From Luscinia megarhynchos (Eukaryota; Chordata; Aves; Passeriformes; Turdidae): a DNA stretch of 64,000 bases. The translations under genes and the position numbers were made by a program. The stretch is from the NCBI GenBank assembly GCA_034336665.1, contig JAPFBE010000036.1:1142047-1206046 (forward strand), in the 5' to 3' direction. Positions 51,511-62,121 of this stretch are shown here, piece after piece. Every line of letters begins with the position of its first letter. The first letter of the stretch is position 1. The notes under the pieces were generated by a model that was not told where the DNA came from, did not search any database, and was given only the letters and a program-made list of their open reading frames with translations.

Positions 51511-53502
51511 AGAGCGCGCTCTCCCACCGACCCCGCAGCTCACATGGAAAAGTGACAACCCTGTATAGGTCAAGCAGTGGTCCCTGTCAAAAGTCAAACT
51601 GCGCATTGCATGCCCTGGTGGAAGAGCAACTTGCCAAAGGCCACATCACCGAAACCACAAGCCCCTGGAACACTCCTGTCTTCATCCTGCAAAAACTTGG
51701 AACAAACAGATGGAGGCTTCTCCATGACCTTCGCAAAATCAACTATGTCATTGAAGACATGGGACCCCTTCAGCCTGGCATGCCTTCTCCATCAATGCTA
51801 CCTCGAAACTGGAGACTTGCTGTCATTGACATCAAAGACTGCTTTTTCAGCATTCCATTGCACTCTGATGATGCTCCACGTTTTGCTTTCTCCGTTCCCA
51901 CTCTCAACAAAGAAGCTCCCCTCAAAAGGTAACACTGGCTTTTCCTTCCCCAAGGACTCAAAAACTCTCCCACCATATGCCAATGGTATGTGGCTCAGGT
52001 TGTTTTCCCCCTTCAAAGCTCCTTCCCAGACGTCATTTTCCTCCACTATATTGACGATATCTTAGTCTGTGCTTCTGAAAAAACCTACTTGGACAAAGCA
52101 GTGAAAGCAACCATTGAAACCATCGAAAAAGCCGGATTTGAAATCTGTGAAGACAAAGTACAGTACACTAGCCCGTGGAACTACCTTGGACTGCAAATTC
52201 AAGAAACAACCATCGTATCCCAGCAGCTTTACATCAAGGACAATCCAAAAACCCTAAGAGACTTGCACAGCCTGTGCAGATCCATCAACTGGGTACGCTC
52301 CCTGCTGCGAATTCCAACAAAACAACTTGCTCCCCTGTTCCACCTTCTTCGGGGAAAACAAGTCCTTGACTCCTGATGCACCATCATGCCAGAAGCTCAA
52401 CAGGTCATCGTCAAAGTCCAAGAAGCCCTTTCCTCATGCCAAGCCCATCGGTTTGAACCTGATTTACCTTTCCAATTTGCCGTTTTGGGAAAAGCCCCTC
52501 ACTTTCATGGAATGATTTTCCAATGGGACCCCAAACTGTCAAACCCTTTGCTGATCCTTGAATGGGTCTTCACAAGCAATCAACCCACAAAAACAATTAC
52601 CACATTTCAAGAAATCATAGCACTTCTTATAAAAATGCCACAACTCGTCTCTGCTCCCTTGCTGGGTGTGAGTTCACATACATATACCTGCCACTGACCA
52701 CTGGAAATCTGGAGCATTTGCTTCAAACCAATGAAAACCTCCAAATTGCTCTAGATAGCTATACTGGCCAAATTTCAATTCAATTACCCCAGCATAAGCT
52801 TTTCAATATAGATGCAATTTTTCATTTAATTCCAAAATTAGTTCAAAGCAGAACCCCCCCTCAGAGCTCTAACTGTCTTCACAGATGGCTCAGGCTCCTC
52901 TCACGAGTCAGTTATGACTTGGAAAAACCCCAAAACCCAAAATTGGGAATCAGATATTCAGATAGTGGAGGGATCTCTACAAATTGCAGAGCTAGGAGCC
53001 GTTGTTAGAGCCTTTGAAAAATTCAAAGACAAACCCTTCAATTTGGTCACAGACTCAGCCTATGTAGCCGGTATAGCTATGCGGGCAGAACACGCTTTTC
53101 TAAAAGATGGTCCCAATCCAAAACTGCATCAATTAATTTCTACATTAACATATTTAATTTCTCACAGAAAACAGCCTTACCACATTGTTCACGTAAGGTC
53201 ACACACTGATCTTCCAGGTTTTATTACGGAAGGAAACAGAAGAGCAGATGCTCTAGCCATGCCCCTAGAAACTGCAAATGTCTCTGACATCTTTGCCCAG
53301 GCAAAGCTGTCACATGCATTTTTTCATCAAAATGTGCCCGCTCTCATGCGAATGTTCAAACTTGCAAAAGACCAGGCAAAAGCCATTGTGGCAACGTGCC
53401 CAAGCTGCCAAACTTACCAAATACCCTCTATGGGTACAGGACTCAATTGCAGAGGCCTGAACACCATGGCCTTGCTGCGCCTTTGCCAGCAGAGGTGAAC
53501 CC
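51498..53502 (+). pseudogene. pol: BET-2 pol: RT, RNase H and integrase start
   Basis: RT blocks in order: ALVEEQLAKGHI, RLLHDLRKIN, GPLQPGMPSPSMLP, AVIDIKDCFF (51825-51854), LPQG-type block (about 51940) and YIDDILVC (52049-52072). The frame is lost near 51932 and regained, and stops occur at 52374 and around 52500-52900. RNase H begins with FTDGSG (about 52877) and includes LVTDSAYVAG; the frame 52914-53498 is open and covers its end plus the integrase zinc domain (HAFFHQNVPALMRMF ... CPSCQ). Typical ERVK-type pol, not functional. Confidence 0.88.
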
Positions 53503-53754
53503 TAGAGGCCTAAGGGCACTGCAGCTTTGGCAAACAGATATCAGAGACATAGCCAAATTTGGCAGGTTTAAGTTTGTGCACGTGTCTATTGACACCTTTT
53601 CTTCCGCCACATGGGCATCTACTAATACTGGGGGAAAAGTCGCGATGTGATTGCCCCTTGGAGGATGGATTTTGTGATTCTGGGCATACCTTCTGCTGTG
53701 AAGACTGACAATGGCCCTGCGTACATCTCACAAAAGACGAGGCAGTTTTTGCAG
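53503..53754 (+). pseudogene. pol: BET-2 integrase core, first copy of a tandem duplication
   Basis: Begins at GGTGAACCCTAGAGG and ends GGCAGTTTTTGCAG. It encodes the integrase core start (LWQTDI, the first catalytic Asp) and, in another frame, the second Asp region (ACTGACAATGG). A second copy starts right after it. Confidence 0.8.
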
Positions 53755-53800
53755 CGGTGAACCCTAGCGGCCTAAAGGCCCTACAGCTTTGGCAGACAGA
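53755..53800 (+). pseudogene. pol: BET-2 integrase core, second copy, start
   Basis: GGTGAACCCTAGCGG repeats the beginning of the first copy with several differences and stops at the GAM-2 insertion. It resumes at 60708. Confidence 0.8.
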
Positions 53801-54218
53801 TGTTGCCTTTGGAGCTGGAACAGAGATCACACAGAGTTAAGGGAAATAAAATGAGTATTTATTGAAAGGCCTTCAAAGGCCACACCCTGGCAGTAACAGT
53901 GCCACAGCGTGGCCCCCTGCCCTGCCCGAGTGGCTCCAAGGTGGATGCAAAAGAGAGCTTGGTCACATGATTTTACATTTTTATAAACTTTAGTTCATTT
54001 ACATACAGGAGTCAGCCATCCAATTAATAGTCTCAAATTGTAAGGTGTTATCCTCCTCTTCTCCTGGATGGCCCGCTCTCCTCTTCTCATGTTGTTTATA
54101 CTTAGGGCCTAAAGTTTGAAGAAACTGTCCTTGAATCAATAGCTGGAATCGGACTATTTTGTCTTCACCACCCTAAGCACAACAGAACAGAACAGAAAGC
54201 TCCAAACTTAAGGCCTCA
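53801..54218 (-). repeat. 3' LTR of GAM-2 (LTR-C)
   Basis: 418 bp; on the minus strand TGAGGCCTTAAGTTTGG to CCAAAGGCAACA. A polypurine tract, TAAAGGGGGGAAA (minus), lies just before it (54219-54231). Confidence 0.94.
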
Positions 54219-54231
54219 TTTCCCCCCTTTA

Positions 54232-54503
54232 GAGGCTTGACAAGGCCTCTACCTTGTTAAGTCTCTATTTTAAATTTTACTAACAGTAAACTCCCAATAA
54301 CCGGCAAGTATCTAATAACAAAAATTCTAACATTAGATAGACATCTAATAGTAAATACATACTAATAAACATAAGCCTAATAACAATATACATCTAATAA
54401 GAATAATATTTGATATAGTCAAATGTTATATAAAGAAGAATAGTAATTAAATGCAAAAGAAAAATCACTTAAAATATGCTATCATTAATGTCAGTCTTTG
54501 TTG
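54232..54503 (-). other. AT-rich stretch in place of GAM-2 env
   Basis: About 270 bp of low-complexity AT-rich DNA with loosely repeated CATCTAATA-like units. No env motif is found, so env was lost or replaced before or after insertion. Confidence 0.6.
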
Positions 54504-55437
54504 TTACAATTGCTCGGGAGCTGAAGCTTTCTTAATTATGGAATAGTGAATCCAGGGTCCTCTGTCAGCAACTTTAACTGCAGTAAAGGTTGTCAGCAGG
54601 ACTTTGAATGGCCCTTTCCACTTAACTTGCAGAGGATCACTGTCCCACCATTTCACATAGACCCAGTCTCCAGGTTGGAATGGATGTGCGAGTGTGTCCA
54701 GTCCTATGGATCTGGATAACACGATGTAACGCTGAAGCTTCTGTAAAGTAGAACCCTAAAGCCATTAAATAGCGCTGCAAATCACATTTCCCCTTCAAAT
54801 GAATTTCGCCTGGAATGTGTGGGCTTTGATACGGTCTGCCATACAGTATTTCGTAGGGACTGATGTTACCCCTCCGCCTCGGTTGAATGCGAATTCTCAG
54901 TAAAGCTATAGGTAGGGCCTGAACCCACGTCATGGATGTCTCCTGACAAATTTTACTAATTTGTGTTTTAAGAGTCCCATTCATACGTTCAACTTTACCA
55001 CTCGCTTGGGGTCTATAAGGTGTGTGTAGATCCCAAGTAATTCCCAAAATCTGGCTAACATCTTTAACCACTGTTGCAACAAAGTGTGGTCCCCTATCTG
55101 ATGATATTCCCAAGGGAACACCAAATCTCGGAATTATGTGGTTAAGCAAAACTTTCACCACCTCCTTAGCTGTGTTAGTACGACAGGGGTAAGCTTCCGG
55201 CCATCCACTGAAGGTGTCAACCAATACCAGTATGTACCGGTATCCCTCTTTGCGTGGTAACTCCGCAAAATCTATTTGGCAGTAATCCCCAGGAAGATCT
55301 CCTGCCTTTGTCACTCCTAATACAACTCTCTTTCTTGTGTCGGGGTTGTTTTTACAGCAAATCTCACATTTACTTACTACTGATTGTATAATATCAATCA
55401 TTCCTTTTCCTATTACTACCTTTCTTAGGTGTTTCAA
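54504..55437 (-). pseudogene. pol: GAM-2 integrase
   Basis: Minus strand, 55437-54637: the CEICC end of the zinc domain, then the core with QIDFAELP, SDRGPHFVA and GKVERMNG, which supply the D, D and E. Near 54640-54720 the frame changes and the C-terminal SH3-type domain (WVYVKWWDSD, WKGPFKVLL) is read in another frame down to 54504. It is also out of frame with the upstream pol, with a break between 55438 and 55560. Confidence 0.88.
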
Positions 55438-55559
55438 AGGTTTTCAACCCCAAAATGTGTGGTTTCGTGTTCTCTCTGAACTAATTCCCGAAGGATCAGG
55501 GGTGGGACTACCACCTGGTTCGTCGGGGTAACAACCCACCACCTCCTGTGATTTCAGCT

Positions 55560-57944
55560 TTAAGGAATTTTTATTAGTTTGTGGTCTGCCTGATCATATT
55601 TTGGGGGTGTATCCTGACAAATCAATCTCTTTTGTGGAATCACTGCAAGAATACCTTTTTCTGCAATCCTTCTTGCTGTTTTATCAGCAAAACAATTTCC
55701 CAATTCTGGAGCAGTTTTCCCCTTTTGGTGACCTCTACAGTGCATGATAGCTACTTCTGCGGGTCTTTTAATGCTCTCTAAGAGGGCGAGTATTTGCTCA
55801 GCATGCTTAATTTGATTACCTTGAGCATTCAAAAGTCCTCTCTCTTTCCAAATGGCTCCATGGGCATGGACAACACTAAATGCATATTTGGAATCAGTCC
55901 ATATATTTACCTTTTTTCCCTCACTCAGGTCTAGAGCTCTTGTTAGTGCAATCAGCTCAGCTTTCTGCGATGACACATCTGCTGGCAGGGCCTTTGCCTC
56001 GATCACCTTATTCTGTGTGGTCACTGCATAGCCTGTCATCCTTTTACCATTTTTCATGAAGCTGCTTCGGTCGGTAAAGAGTTCCCAATCTGGACTCTCT
56101 CTGGGCATATCTTTCAGATCTGGTTGGCTGGAATAGGCCTCTTCAATTAACTGCAAGCAGTCATGCTCTGGCTCATTGTCAATTAAGAAGGAGGACAGAA
56201 ACATAGCAGGGTTAACAACAGAAGTTGTTTTTAGGGTAACATCATCTTGCTCTAACAACAGCGATTGGTATCTCAGCATCCGGTTGCCAGACAGCCAATG
56301 TCCCCCCTTTTGCTCAAGGACAGCTGCCACGGCATGGGGTACATACACCACAATGTGTCGCCCCAGGGTGAGTTTTTGGGCCTCCTGGATCAAAATGACA
56401 GTGGCAGCCACGGCCTTTAGGCACCCCAGCCAACCTTGGGCAACACTATTCAGTTGTTTGGAAAAGTAGGCCACAGCTCTCTGCTGGTTCTCGAGACGCT
56501 GTGCTAGAACCCCCAAAGCCATATTCTGTCTCTTATATATAAAAAGTTCAAAAGGTTTAGTTAAATCTGGCAGTCCCAATGCTGGAGCTGACATCAGTGA
56601 GCGTATCAGCTGTTTAAAAACTGCTCTAGCATGTTCAGTCCATGGAATAATTCCTCTCTCAGCTGCTTTTAATGCCCAATATAGAGGTTTTACTAAAAGT
56701 CCATAATTTGCTATCCATAAACGACACCAACCTACCATTCCCAGGAAAGCTTGCATCTCTCTCACTGTATGGGCCTCTGGGAGTTGACAGATAGCTTCTT
56801 TCCATTCCTTGCTGAGTTGTCTGTGTCCCCGGAAGATCTCAAGTCCCAAATAGATGACTGTTTCTTTAGCAATCTGTGCTTTGTCTTTAGAGACTCTGTA
56901 CCCTCTAAGTCCCAAAAAGTTTAATAAACTTACAGTGAATTTTATGCAGTCATCTCTGGTCTTGGCTGCAATCAAGATGTCATCTACATATTGAAGAATA
57001 ACTCCCTCTGGCTCCTGTTTTTTCCAGTCTTCCAATTCCTTTGCTAGCTGGTTCCTAAATATAGTCGGGCTGTTCTTGAAACCTTGGGATAAAACTCTCC
57101 AGGTAAGTTGACACTTTCTCCCTGTCTCGGGATTTTCCCATTCAAAAGCAAAAAGGTCTTGACTATTTTTGTGTACAGGAATGCAGAAAAAGGCATCTTT
57201 CAGATCTATAACAGTAAACCACCCTAACTCATCTGTTAGTGTGGTCAAAAGGGTGTAGGGATTGGCTACTACTGGATGGATATCCTCCGTAATTTTGTTA
57301 ATCGCTCTTAAGTCTTTTACTAACCTGTAACTCTTACCATCTGCTTTCTTAACAGCTAAAATAGGGGTGTTAAATTTGGACTCACACTGCACTAACAAAC
57401 CATGCTGTAAAAATCTTTCAATTATAGGTACCAATCCCTTACGATTTTCTAATTTTAAGGGATATTGTTTCTGCCTTACCGGTTTGAGTGCAATACTCAC
57501 TGGTTCTGCTCGTTTGGATCTTCCTGGGATATCACTGGCCCACACTATCGGATTTACCACATTTTCCACTTCAGCGGGGATTTCACTGCATTTTTCCTGT
57601 ATAAAAAGTGCAGCAACTTGGACAAATTTAGATTCGGGAATTATAACTTGTACACTCTTTCCCTTTCTAAATTTAATCTCTGCTTCCAATTCTTCAAGCA
57701 AGTCCCTCCCCATCAGTGGTTTTGGGGAGTTAGGCATGTAAAGGAATTGATGGGTTACCCAATGCTTCCCCAATTTGAATTTTAAAGGTTGGAAAAAAGG
57801 CCGTGTTTCAGTTACCCCAGTCGCCCCAACAACACGTACAGTGTCATGACTCAGTTTCCCTTCTAAGGTATTCAACACAGAATATGCTGCTCCGGTATCT
57901 ACCAAAAACTCAATGTCATCTTTCCCCAGCTTAGTCGTAACCAA
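55560..57944 (-). CDS. pol: GAM-2 pro-pol: protease, RT, RNase H (794 codons open)
   Basis: Minus strand, same frame as gag, so gag and pol are separated only by one UGA (57980-57978), the gammaretroviral read-through plan with UGA in place of UAG. Protease VDTGAAYSV (about 57905), RT with VIDLKDAFFCIP, LSQGFKNSP (Ser where Pro is usual), YVDDILIA (about 56985) and RNase H starting LFTDRSS (Arg where Gly is usual, about 56080), continuing to WTDSKYAFSVVH and HCRGHQKG. The two odd residues in conserved positions suggest decay although the frame is open. Confidence 0.9.
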   Translation of the reverse strand: MVTTKLGKDDIEFLVDTGAAYSVLNTLEGKLSHDTVRVVGATGVTETRPFFQPLKFKLGKHWVTHQFLYMPNSPKPLMGRDLLEELEAEIKFRKGKSVQVIIPESKFVQVAALFIQEKCSEIPAEVENVVNPIVWASDIPGRSKRAEPVSIALKPVRQKQYPLKLENRKGLVPIIERFLQHGLLVQCESKFNTPILAVKKADGKSYRLVKDLRAINKITEDIHPVVANPYTLLTTLTDELGWFTVIDLKDAFFCIPVHKNSQDLFAFEWENPETGRKCQLTWRVLSQGFKNSPTIFRNQLAKELEDWKKQEPEGVILQYVDDILIAAKTRDDCIKFTVSLLNFLGLRGYRVSKDKAQIAKETVIYLGLEIFRGHRQLSKEWKEAICQLPEAHTVREMQAFLGMVGWCRLWIANYGLLVKPLYWALKAAERGIIPWTEHARAVFKQLIRSLMSAPALGLPDLTKPFELFIYKRQNMALGVLAQRLENQQRAVAYFSKQLNSVAQGWLGCLKAVAATVILIQEAQKLTLGRHIVVYVPHAVAAVLEQKGGHWLSGNRMLRYQSLLLEQDDVTLKTTSVVNPAMFLSSFLIDNEPEHDCLQLIEEAYSSQPDLKDMPRESPDWELFTDRSSFMKNGKRMTGYAVTTQNKVIEAKALPADVSSQKAELIALTRALDLSEGKKVNIWTDSKYAFSVVHAHGAIWKERGLLNAQGNQIKHAEQILALLESIKRPAEVAIMHCRGHQKGKTAPELGNCFADKTARRIAEKGILAVIPQKRLICQDTPPKYDQADHKLIKIP

Positions 57945-57977
57945 GGGCTCTGCTGGGGGAAAAGCCCTCGGTTGGCA

Positions 57978-59876
57978 TCACTCAGAGCCTGAGCCACTTG
58001 AAGTTTGTACTACTGGGAGTTGGGAAACTGAGGATTTTTCTTTTAACACTGGACAGTCCTTTTTCCAATGTCCCCACTTTTTACAGTATGCACACTGGTC
58101 CTTCTCTGTAGGAGAAGCTTTGTTGGATGACTTTTCCTGAGTTGCCTTTTTACTAGGTTGAGATTTAACCCTTTCAGTTGAACCCCTACCTCGAAACACC
58201 TTCCAGGCAACCTCTAGCAATTTCTCCATATCTCGGGCTCCTTCTATTTTTTGTAGCTTCCTTCTTATATCATTTGAAGCCTGACCCATAAACAACAAAA
58301 CCAGATGTGCTTTACCATCAGCTGATTCAGGGTCTAGATCAGTATACTTGATAGCAGTTTCTCTTAATCTGTTCAAAAAATCAGTGGGTGATTCATCATA
58401 ATTTTGTTTTATTTCATAAAGCTTTGACCAATTTATAGCTTTAGGTACACCATGCTTTAACCCATATACTACAAGGCTTTGATATCGTTTCAGCCTCGCC
58501 ATTTGCTCTGGTATATTTGGATCCCACCCAGGATTTTCAAGGGGGAATATCTGAGTGACAGTACCTTGAAGTAGTCCGCTGGCTATGTTCCCCTCTACTG
58601 AGGTTATAATGGCTTTATTGACCATTTCTCTCTCAGTGGGATCAAGTAATGTATCTAACATAGAGTTCAAATCTGCCCAATCAGGGTTCTGTGAGTTAAT
58701 AGCCCGTTCTACTAAGTTTGCCACTTTATCCGGGTTCTCTTTATATTTCCCCACGATAGTTTTCCACTGTTCTAACTCTATAAGGGAGTATGGGAATTTC
58801 ACATATATCGGCCCCTGATTGCCAACTGCTTGTCTTAAGGGGGCTTGCAAAATTGGTTCACTTTCTTTCTCCCTTCGTGATCTAGTACGCTGGGCAATTG
58901 GGCTACGTTTTCTGAGGGCTTTTGTTGCTATCCTTACCCTCCTTCCCTTGTTTAAGGCAGCAATGATTTCGTCTATTTCCTCATCCTCTTCTTCTTCCTC
59001 AGAGCCATTTGAATAAGAGCTGTCAGAGTCTGTTGTGGCCAACAGTTTACCTCGGCTAGTCCCCACCCTAGAAAGCACCGTGCAAGACCTATCGCGACGC
59101 CGCTCCCGGGCTGTGTGCCTGCGACTTTTGAGGGTATCACCTCCCGCGGCAGCTCTCTGACCTTCGGGGTTGCCATGGTATCTCACAGGCCCGAGAACGG
59201 AGGAGGTGTCACTTTCCCTGTGGGAGGTTCCCTCCCCGCCTTCTTTGCAAAAGGCTTTGTCCCCCGGCCCCTCCTCTCGGGGTGGTGCCGGGGGCTGCAG
59301 GGGTGGTGTCCTTTGCTGCCAGGGCCCGCCTTGCTCCTCCTTCACTGACCGGAGCCCCGCCTGACCTGTGCCCCCCCTTTCCAGGGCTGCGGGAGGAGGG
59401 GCAGCTCTTTGGCCCGAGCCCGCGCCCAGCGCAGCTGGGACCAATCCTGTTCTCATGGCAGGCGCAACCAGGTTCATCTCTGATTCCTCTGGATTTTTAC
59501 ATAAACTACTGAAAGTTGGCTCCTTCTTTTTACCCTTTAAGACTAATATATGCTCTTTCTCCTTTTCCCGGTCCTGCTCACATGCTAATATCAGAAAGAG
59601 CCGGGCGTACTCTAACTCTTCAAAAAATCTGTCTTCACGTATTCGGGATATCAAACTTGATATTAATTTTCGATCTAAACTTCCAAACTGAGGCCACGTT
59701 TCTCCATTATCTAGTTCATATGTTGGCCACATTTTTTCTGAAAGTTGAATAAGTTTAGGTTTGGAAAGCATAGACTCCTCCCCAATTAACTTCGCCCAGT
59801 TCTTCAATATTAATCCCAAAGGGCTATCCCTGGGGATACTTCCATTATCACGTTCAGATGAGAATGTGCAGCCCAT
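57978..59876 (-). CDS. gag: GAM-2 gag, intact 632-codon frame
   Basis: Minus strand. It starts MGCTFS (myristoylation-type Gly2) with SPLGLILKNW, the gammaretroviral matrix signature. The middle is long and variable: Gly/Ala-rich, then an acidic run (EEEEEDEEIDE) and an Arg-rich piece. Capsid follows with PYSLIELEQW and a major-homology-type block (NYDESPTDFLNRLRETA), a charged helix, and one CCHC knuckle (CAYCKKWGHWKKDC). It ends in UGA before pol. All expected domains are there, longer than the usual gammaretroviral Gag of about 540 residues because of the middle part. Confidence 0.92.
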   Translation of the reverse strand: MGCTFSSERDNGSIPRDSPLGLILKNWAKLIGEESMLSKPKLIQLSEKMWPTYELDNGETWPQFGSLDRKLISSLISRIREDRFFEELEYARLFLILACEQDREKEKEHILVLKGKKKEPTFSSLCKNPEESEMNLVAPAMRTGLVPAALGAGSGQRAAPPPAALERGGTGQAGLRSVKEEQGGPWQQRTPPLQPPAPPREEGPGDKAFCKEGGEGTSHRESDTSSVLGPVRYHGNPEGQRAAAGGDTLKSRRHTARERRRDRSCTVLSRVGTSRGKLLATTDSDSSYSNGSEEEEEDEEIDEIIAALNKGRRVRIATKALRKRSPIAQRTRSRREKESEPILQAPLRQAVGNQGPIYVKFPYSLIELEQWKTIVGKYKENPDKVANLVERAINSQNPDWADLNSMLDTLLDPTEREMVNKAIITSVEGNIASGLLQGTVTQIFPLENPGWDPNIPEQMARLKRYQSLVVYGLKHGVPKAINWSKLYEIKQNYDESPTDFLNRLRETAIKYTDLDPESADGKAHLVLLFMGQASNDIRRKLQKIEGARDMEKLLEVAWKVFRGRGSTERVKSQPSKKATQEKSSNKASPTEKDQCAYCKKWGHWKKDCPVLKEKSSVSQLPVVQTSSGSGSE

Positions 59877-59904
59877 TCTAATACCTTAGGATAAATGGCA
59901 AAAC

Positions 59905-59985
59905 TTAAGCAGTCGGGATTTGAACTCACAGCACTCGGGGCACAACACACACACAAACCAGCTGCACCACACTCTGGCTTCAAGC
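59905..59985 (-). other. tRNA-like sequence in the GAM-2 leader
   Basis: On the minus strand TGGTGCAGCTGG (59969-59958) fits the A box of tRNA genes at 11 of 12 positions, and AGTTCAAATCC (59926-59916) is close to the B box. The spacing of about 31 nt is at the short end for a tRNA. Arms do not fold perfectly, so it is at best a relic. It sits between PBS and gag. Confidence 0.35.
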
Positions 59986-60261
59986 CAGTGGTACTGCAAT
60001 TTAACCTAGTCTTAAAGAAGGCAATCCTTCTTATCCACAAATAAAAAGCACGAGATTCTCCAAAACAAATTTACACCTCACAAAATTACAAATTACAAAT
60101 CCTCTTAGCACCTAATCCAGGTGCCAAACAAACAGAATACCCTTTTATTCTGTCACTCACGTGTCTCTGCTCCCAGGGTTGTTGGCTCTGATATCTCTGG
60201 ACCTCCGGTGGGCCTTTCCAGGGCTGACAGTCTCAGTCCAGGGATCTTCCAGATGCCTCCT

Positions 60262-60279
60262 CTCCTGTCTGGCTCGCCA
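60262..60279 (-). promoter_or_regulatory. Primer binding site of GAM-2, tRNA-Arg-like
   Basis: TGGCGAGCCAGACAGGAG on the minus strand, 5 nt after the LTR. It resembles the complement of the tRNA-Arg(ACG) 3' end, with one mismatch as I recall that tRNA. Confidence 0.6.
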
Positions 60280-60284
60280 AAATC

Positions 60285-60703
60285 TGTTGCCTTTTGGAGC
60301 TGGAACAGAGATCACACAGAGTTAGGGGAAATAAAATGAGTATTTATTGAAAGGCCTTCAAAGGCCACACCCTGGCAGTAACAGTGCCACAGCGTGGCCC
60401 CCTGCCCTGCCCGAGTGGCTCCAAGGTGGATGCAAAAGAGAGCTTGGTCACATGATTTTACATTTTTATAAACTTTAGTTCATTTACATACAGGAGTCAG
60501 CCATCCAATTAATAGTCTCAAACTGTAAGGTGTTATCCTCCTCTTCTCCTGGATGGCCCGCCCTCCTCTTCTCACGTTGTTTATACTTAGGGCCTAAAGT
60601 TTGAAGAAACTGTCCTTGAATCAATAGCTGGAATCGGACTATTTTGTCTTCATCACCCTAAGCACAACGGAACAGAACAGAAAGCTCCAAACTTAAGGCA
60701 TCA
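60285..60703 (-). repeat. 5' LTR of GAM-2 (LTR-C)
   Basis: 419 bp, minus sense, TGATGCCTTAAG to AAAAGGCAACA, with AATAAA in the block ATTTCAATAAATACTC-like region near 60340. Near-identical to the 3' LTR. Confidence 0.95.
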
Positions 60704-60707
60704 CAGA

Positions 60708-60858
60708 TGTCACTCACATTCCTGAATTTGGCAGGTTTAAGTATGCCCACGTGTCTGTTGACACGTTTTCTTCCACCATGTGGGCATCTGCTCATACTGG
60801 GGAGAAAGGTTGTAATGTGATTGCCCATTGGAGAATGGCCTTTGCAATCTTGGGCATA
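60708..60858 (+). pseudogene. pol: BET-2 integrase core, second copy, middle
   Basis: Continues the second integrase copy (FGRFKYAHVSVDTFSS, with HVSVDTFSS as in the first copy) after GAM-2, up to the LTR-K insertion. Confidence 0.8.
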
Positions 60859-62118
60859 TGTCACGGTGTGACTTGGGTTTGCCAACCTTAATATATTTAA
60901 TTTCTTTTAGAGACAGGACCCAGGAGTCGAGACAAAGCAGGCTCAAAACTTAAAAAGATACAAGAAGAAATTTATTAATAACACAAAAAGAAGAATTAGA
61001 ATTCAGGATAAAATTCCTAGATTGTTCCCTCCTCCCCTTCATTTCACATTTCTTACCAGCAACATACAGAGAGAACACTTCAGTCAGTTATACACTCAAA
61101 TAGTCAGTTCAGTTTTCTTCAGAGAGAAAAGTCCCTTTTCTGGTTATGACTTAGGGGGTGTCTTCACCTTCACAGTCTGCGTCCATCCGAGACCCACAGA
61201 ACTATGGATTTTCCTCCCATTTACACAGTCCTCCCAGAGCCGTATTATGGGTTACGATGCACACATCGAGTACCACCTCTAAAGGCAGGCTGCTAAAAAA
61301 ACAGAATTATCTTCATTGTCTTCTCTATCAAATGTCTCTGTTCATATTCCAGTTCCAAAACAGAGATCCCCATTCCCTCGGGCCAAAGGATCCTTTTCTC
61401 AAATGTTTCAACCTCCCATGTATTTTCCACAGTTTAAACGAACTTTAGTGAAGTCACAATCCCCACAGCCCACAAAAAAGGTTTTCAGCTACTTGCATCT
61501 TTTCAATCTGTTCCCACCAGGAACTTTGTCTTCATCCCGCTGACCTCTGTAGTCTCCATGCTTCATTTCTTCTCATTCAGGGGAACTTAGGAGATCGAGG
61601 ATTCCATCCAGGAATAAAGAAGTTACAATTGTATCCAGATCGCGAAGAAACAAACGTGGGCAGCTGGAGTTCTTTCTCTGCCACATGGAAAGGCGAGCCG
61701 AGCCCAGTCGGCAGGGCTGGGGCCATGTGGCGGGTGCCGGAGCCATGCGGCTGATGCTGGAGCCATGCAGAGCCGGGGAGGGGGCCCCAAACCAGGGGCT
61801 CCCCACAGAGCCGGGGTGCCAGGCCGGACCCCAGACCTAGCCCGGAGCCCGGGCCGGAGCCCCCAGCCAGGGACCCCCACACCTCCGGAGACCGGAAAAC
61901 AAAGAGAGCAGTTAACTCGATTCACTATGATTTGTGAAAGCGAAATAACTTTTTCATTGGTTTCCTGAGCTGTCCATCACCAAATCAGCTCTCTAATTGG
62001 TGCCAGCAGCTCACAGGGGAAGCTCCCAGAGACGGGAGAGTGCCTCCCACTCCCCAGTCTCATGGAGCCGTCCCTGAGGTGAATCCACCCCTCCCCCTTA
62101 CCACGTGAAACCAACACA
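60859..62118 (-). mobile_element. Solo LTR-K, 1.26 kb
   Basis: On the minus strand it starts TGTGTTGGTTTCACGTGG at 62118 and ends CACCGTGACA at 60859. Flanks GCATA (60854-60858) and ACATA (62119-62123) differ by one base; a 5-bp duplication would fit an ERVL-type integrase. A TTAATAAATTTC block (minus, about 60975) is a likely poly(A) signal. The part 61650-61880 is GC-rich. Confidence 0.82.
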
Positions 62119-62121
62119 ACA

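Larger units (their letters stand above)
53801..60703 (-). mobile_element. GAM-2: gammaretrovirus-like provirus lacking env
   Basis: A 6.9-kb provirus on the minus strand: 5' LTR (right), PBS, long leader, gag, pol, AT-rich stretch, polypurine tract, 3' LTR. CAGA flanks both sides (53797-53800 and 60704-60707), a 4-bp duplication. It lies in the BET-2 integrase. The LTRs differ at roughly nine places by eye. Env is missing. Confidence 0.95.
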
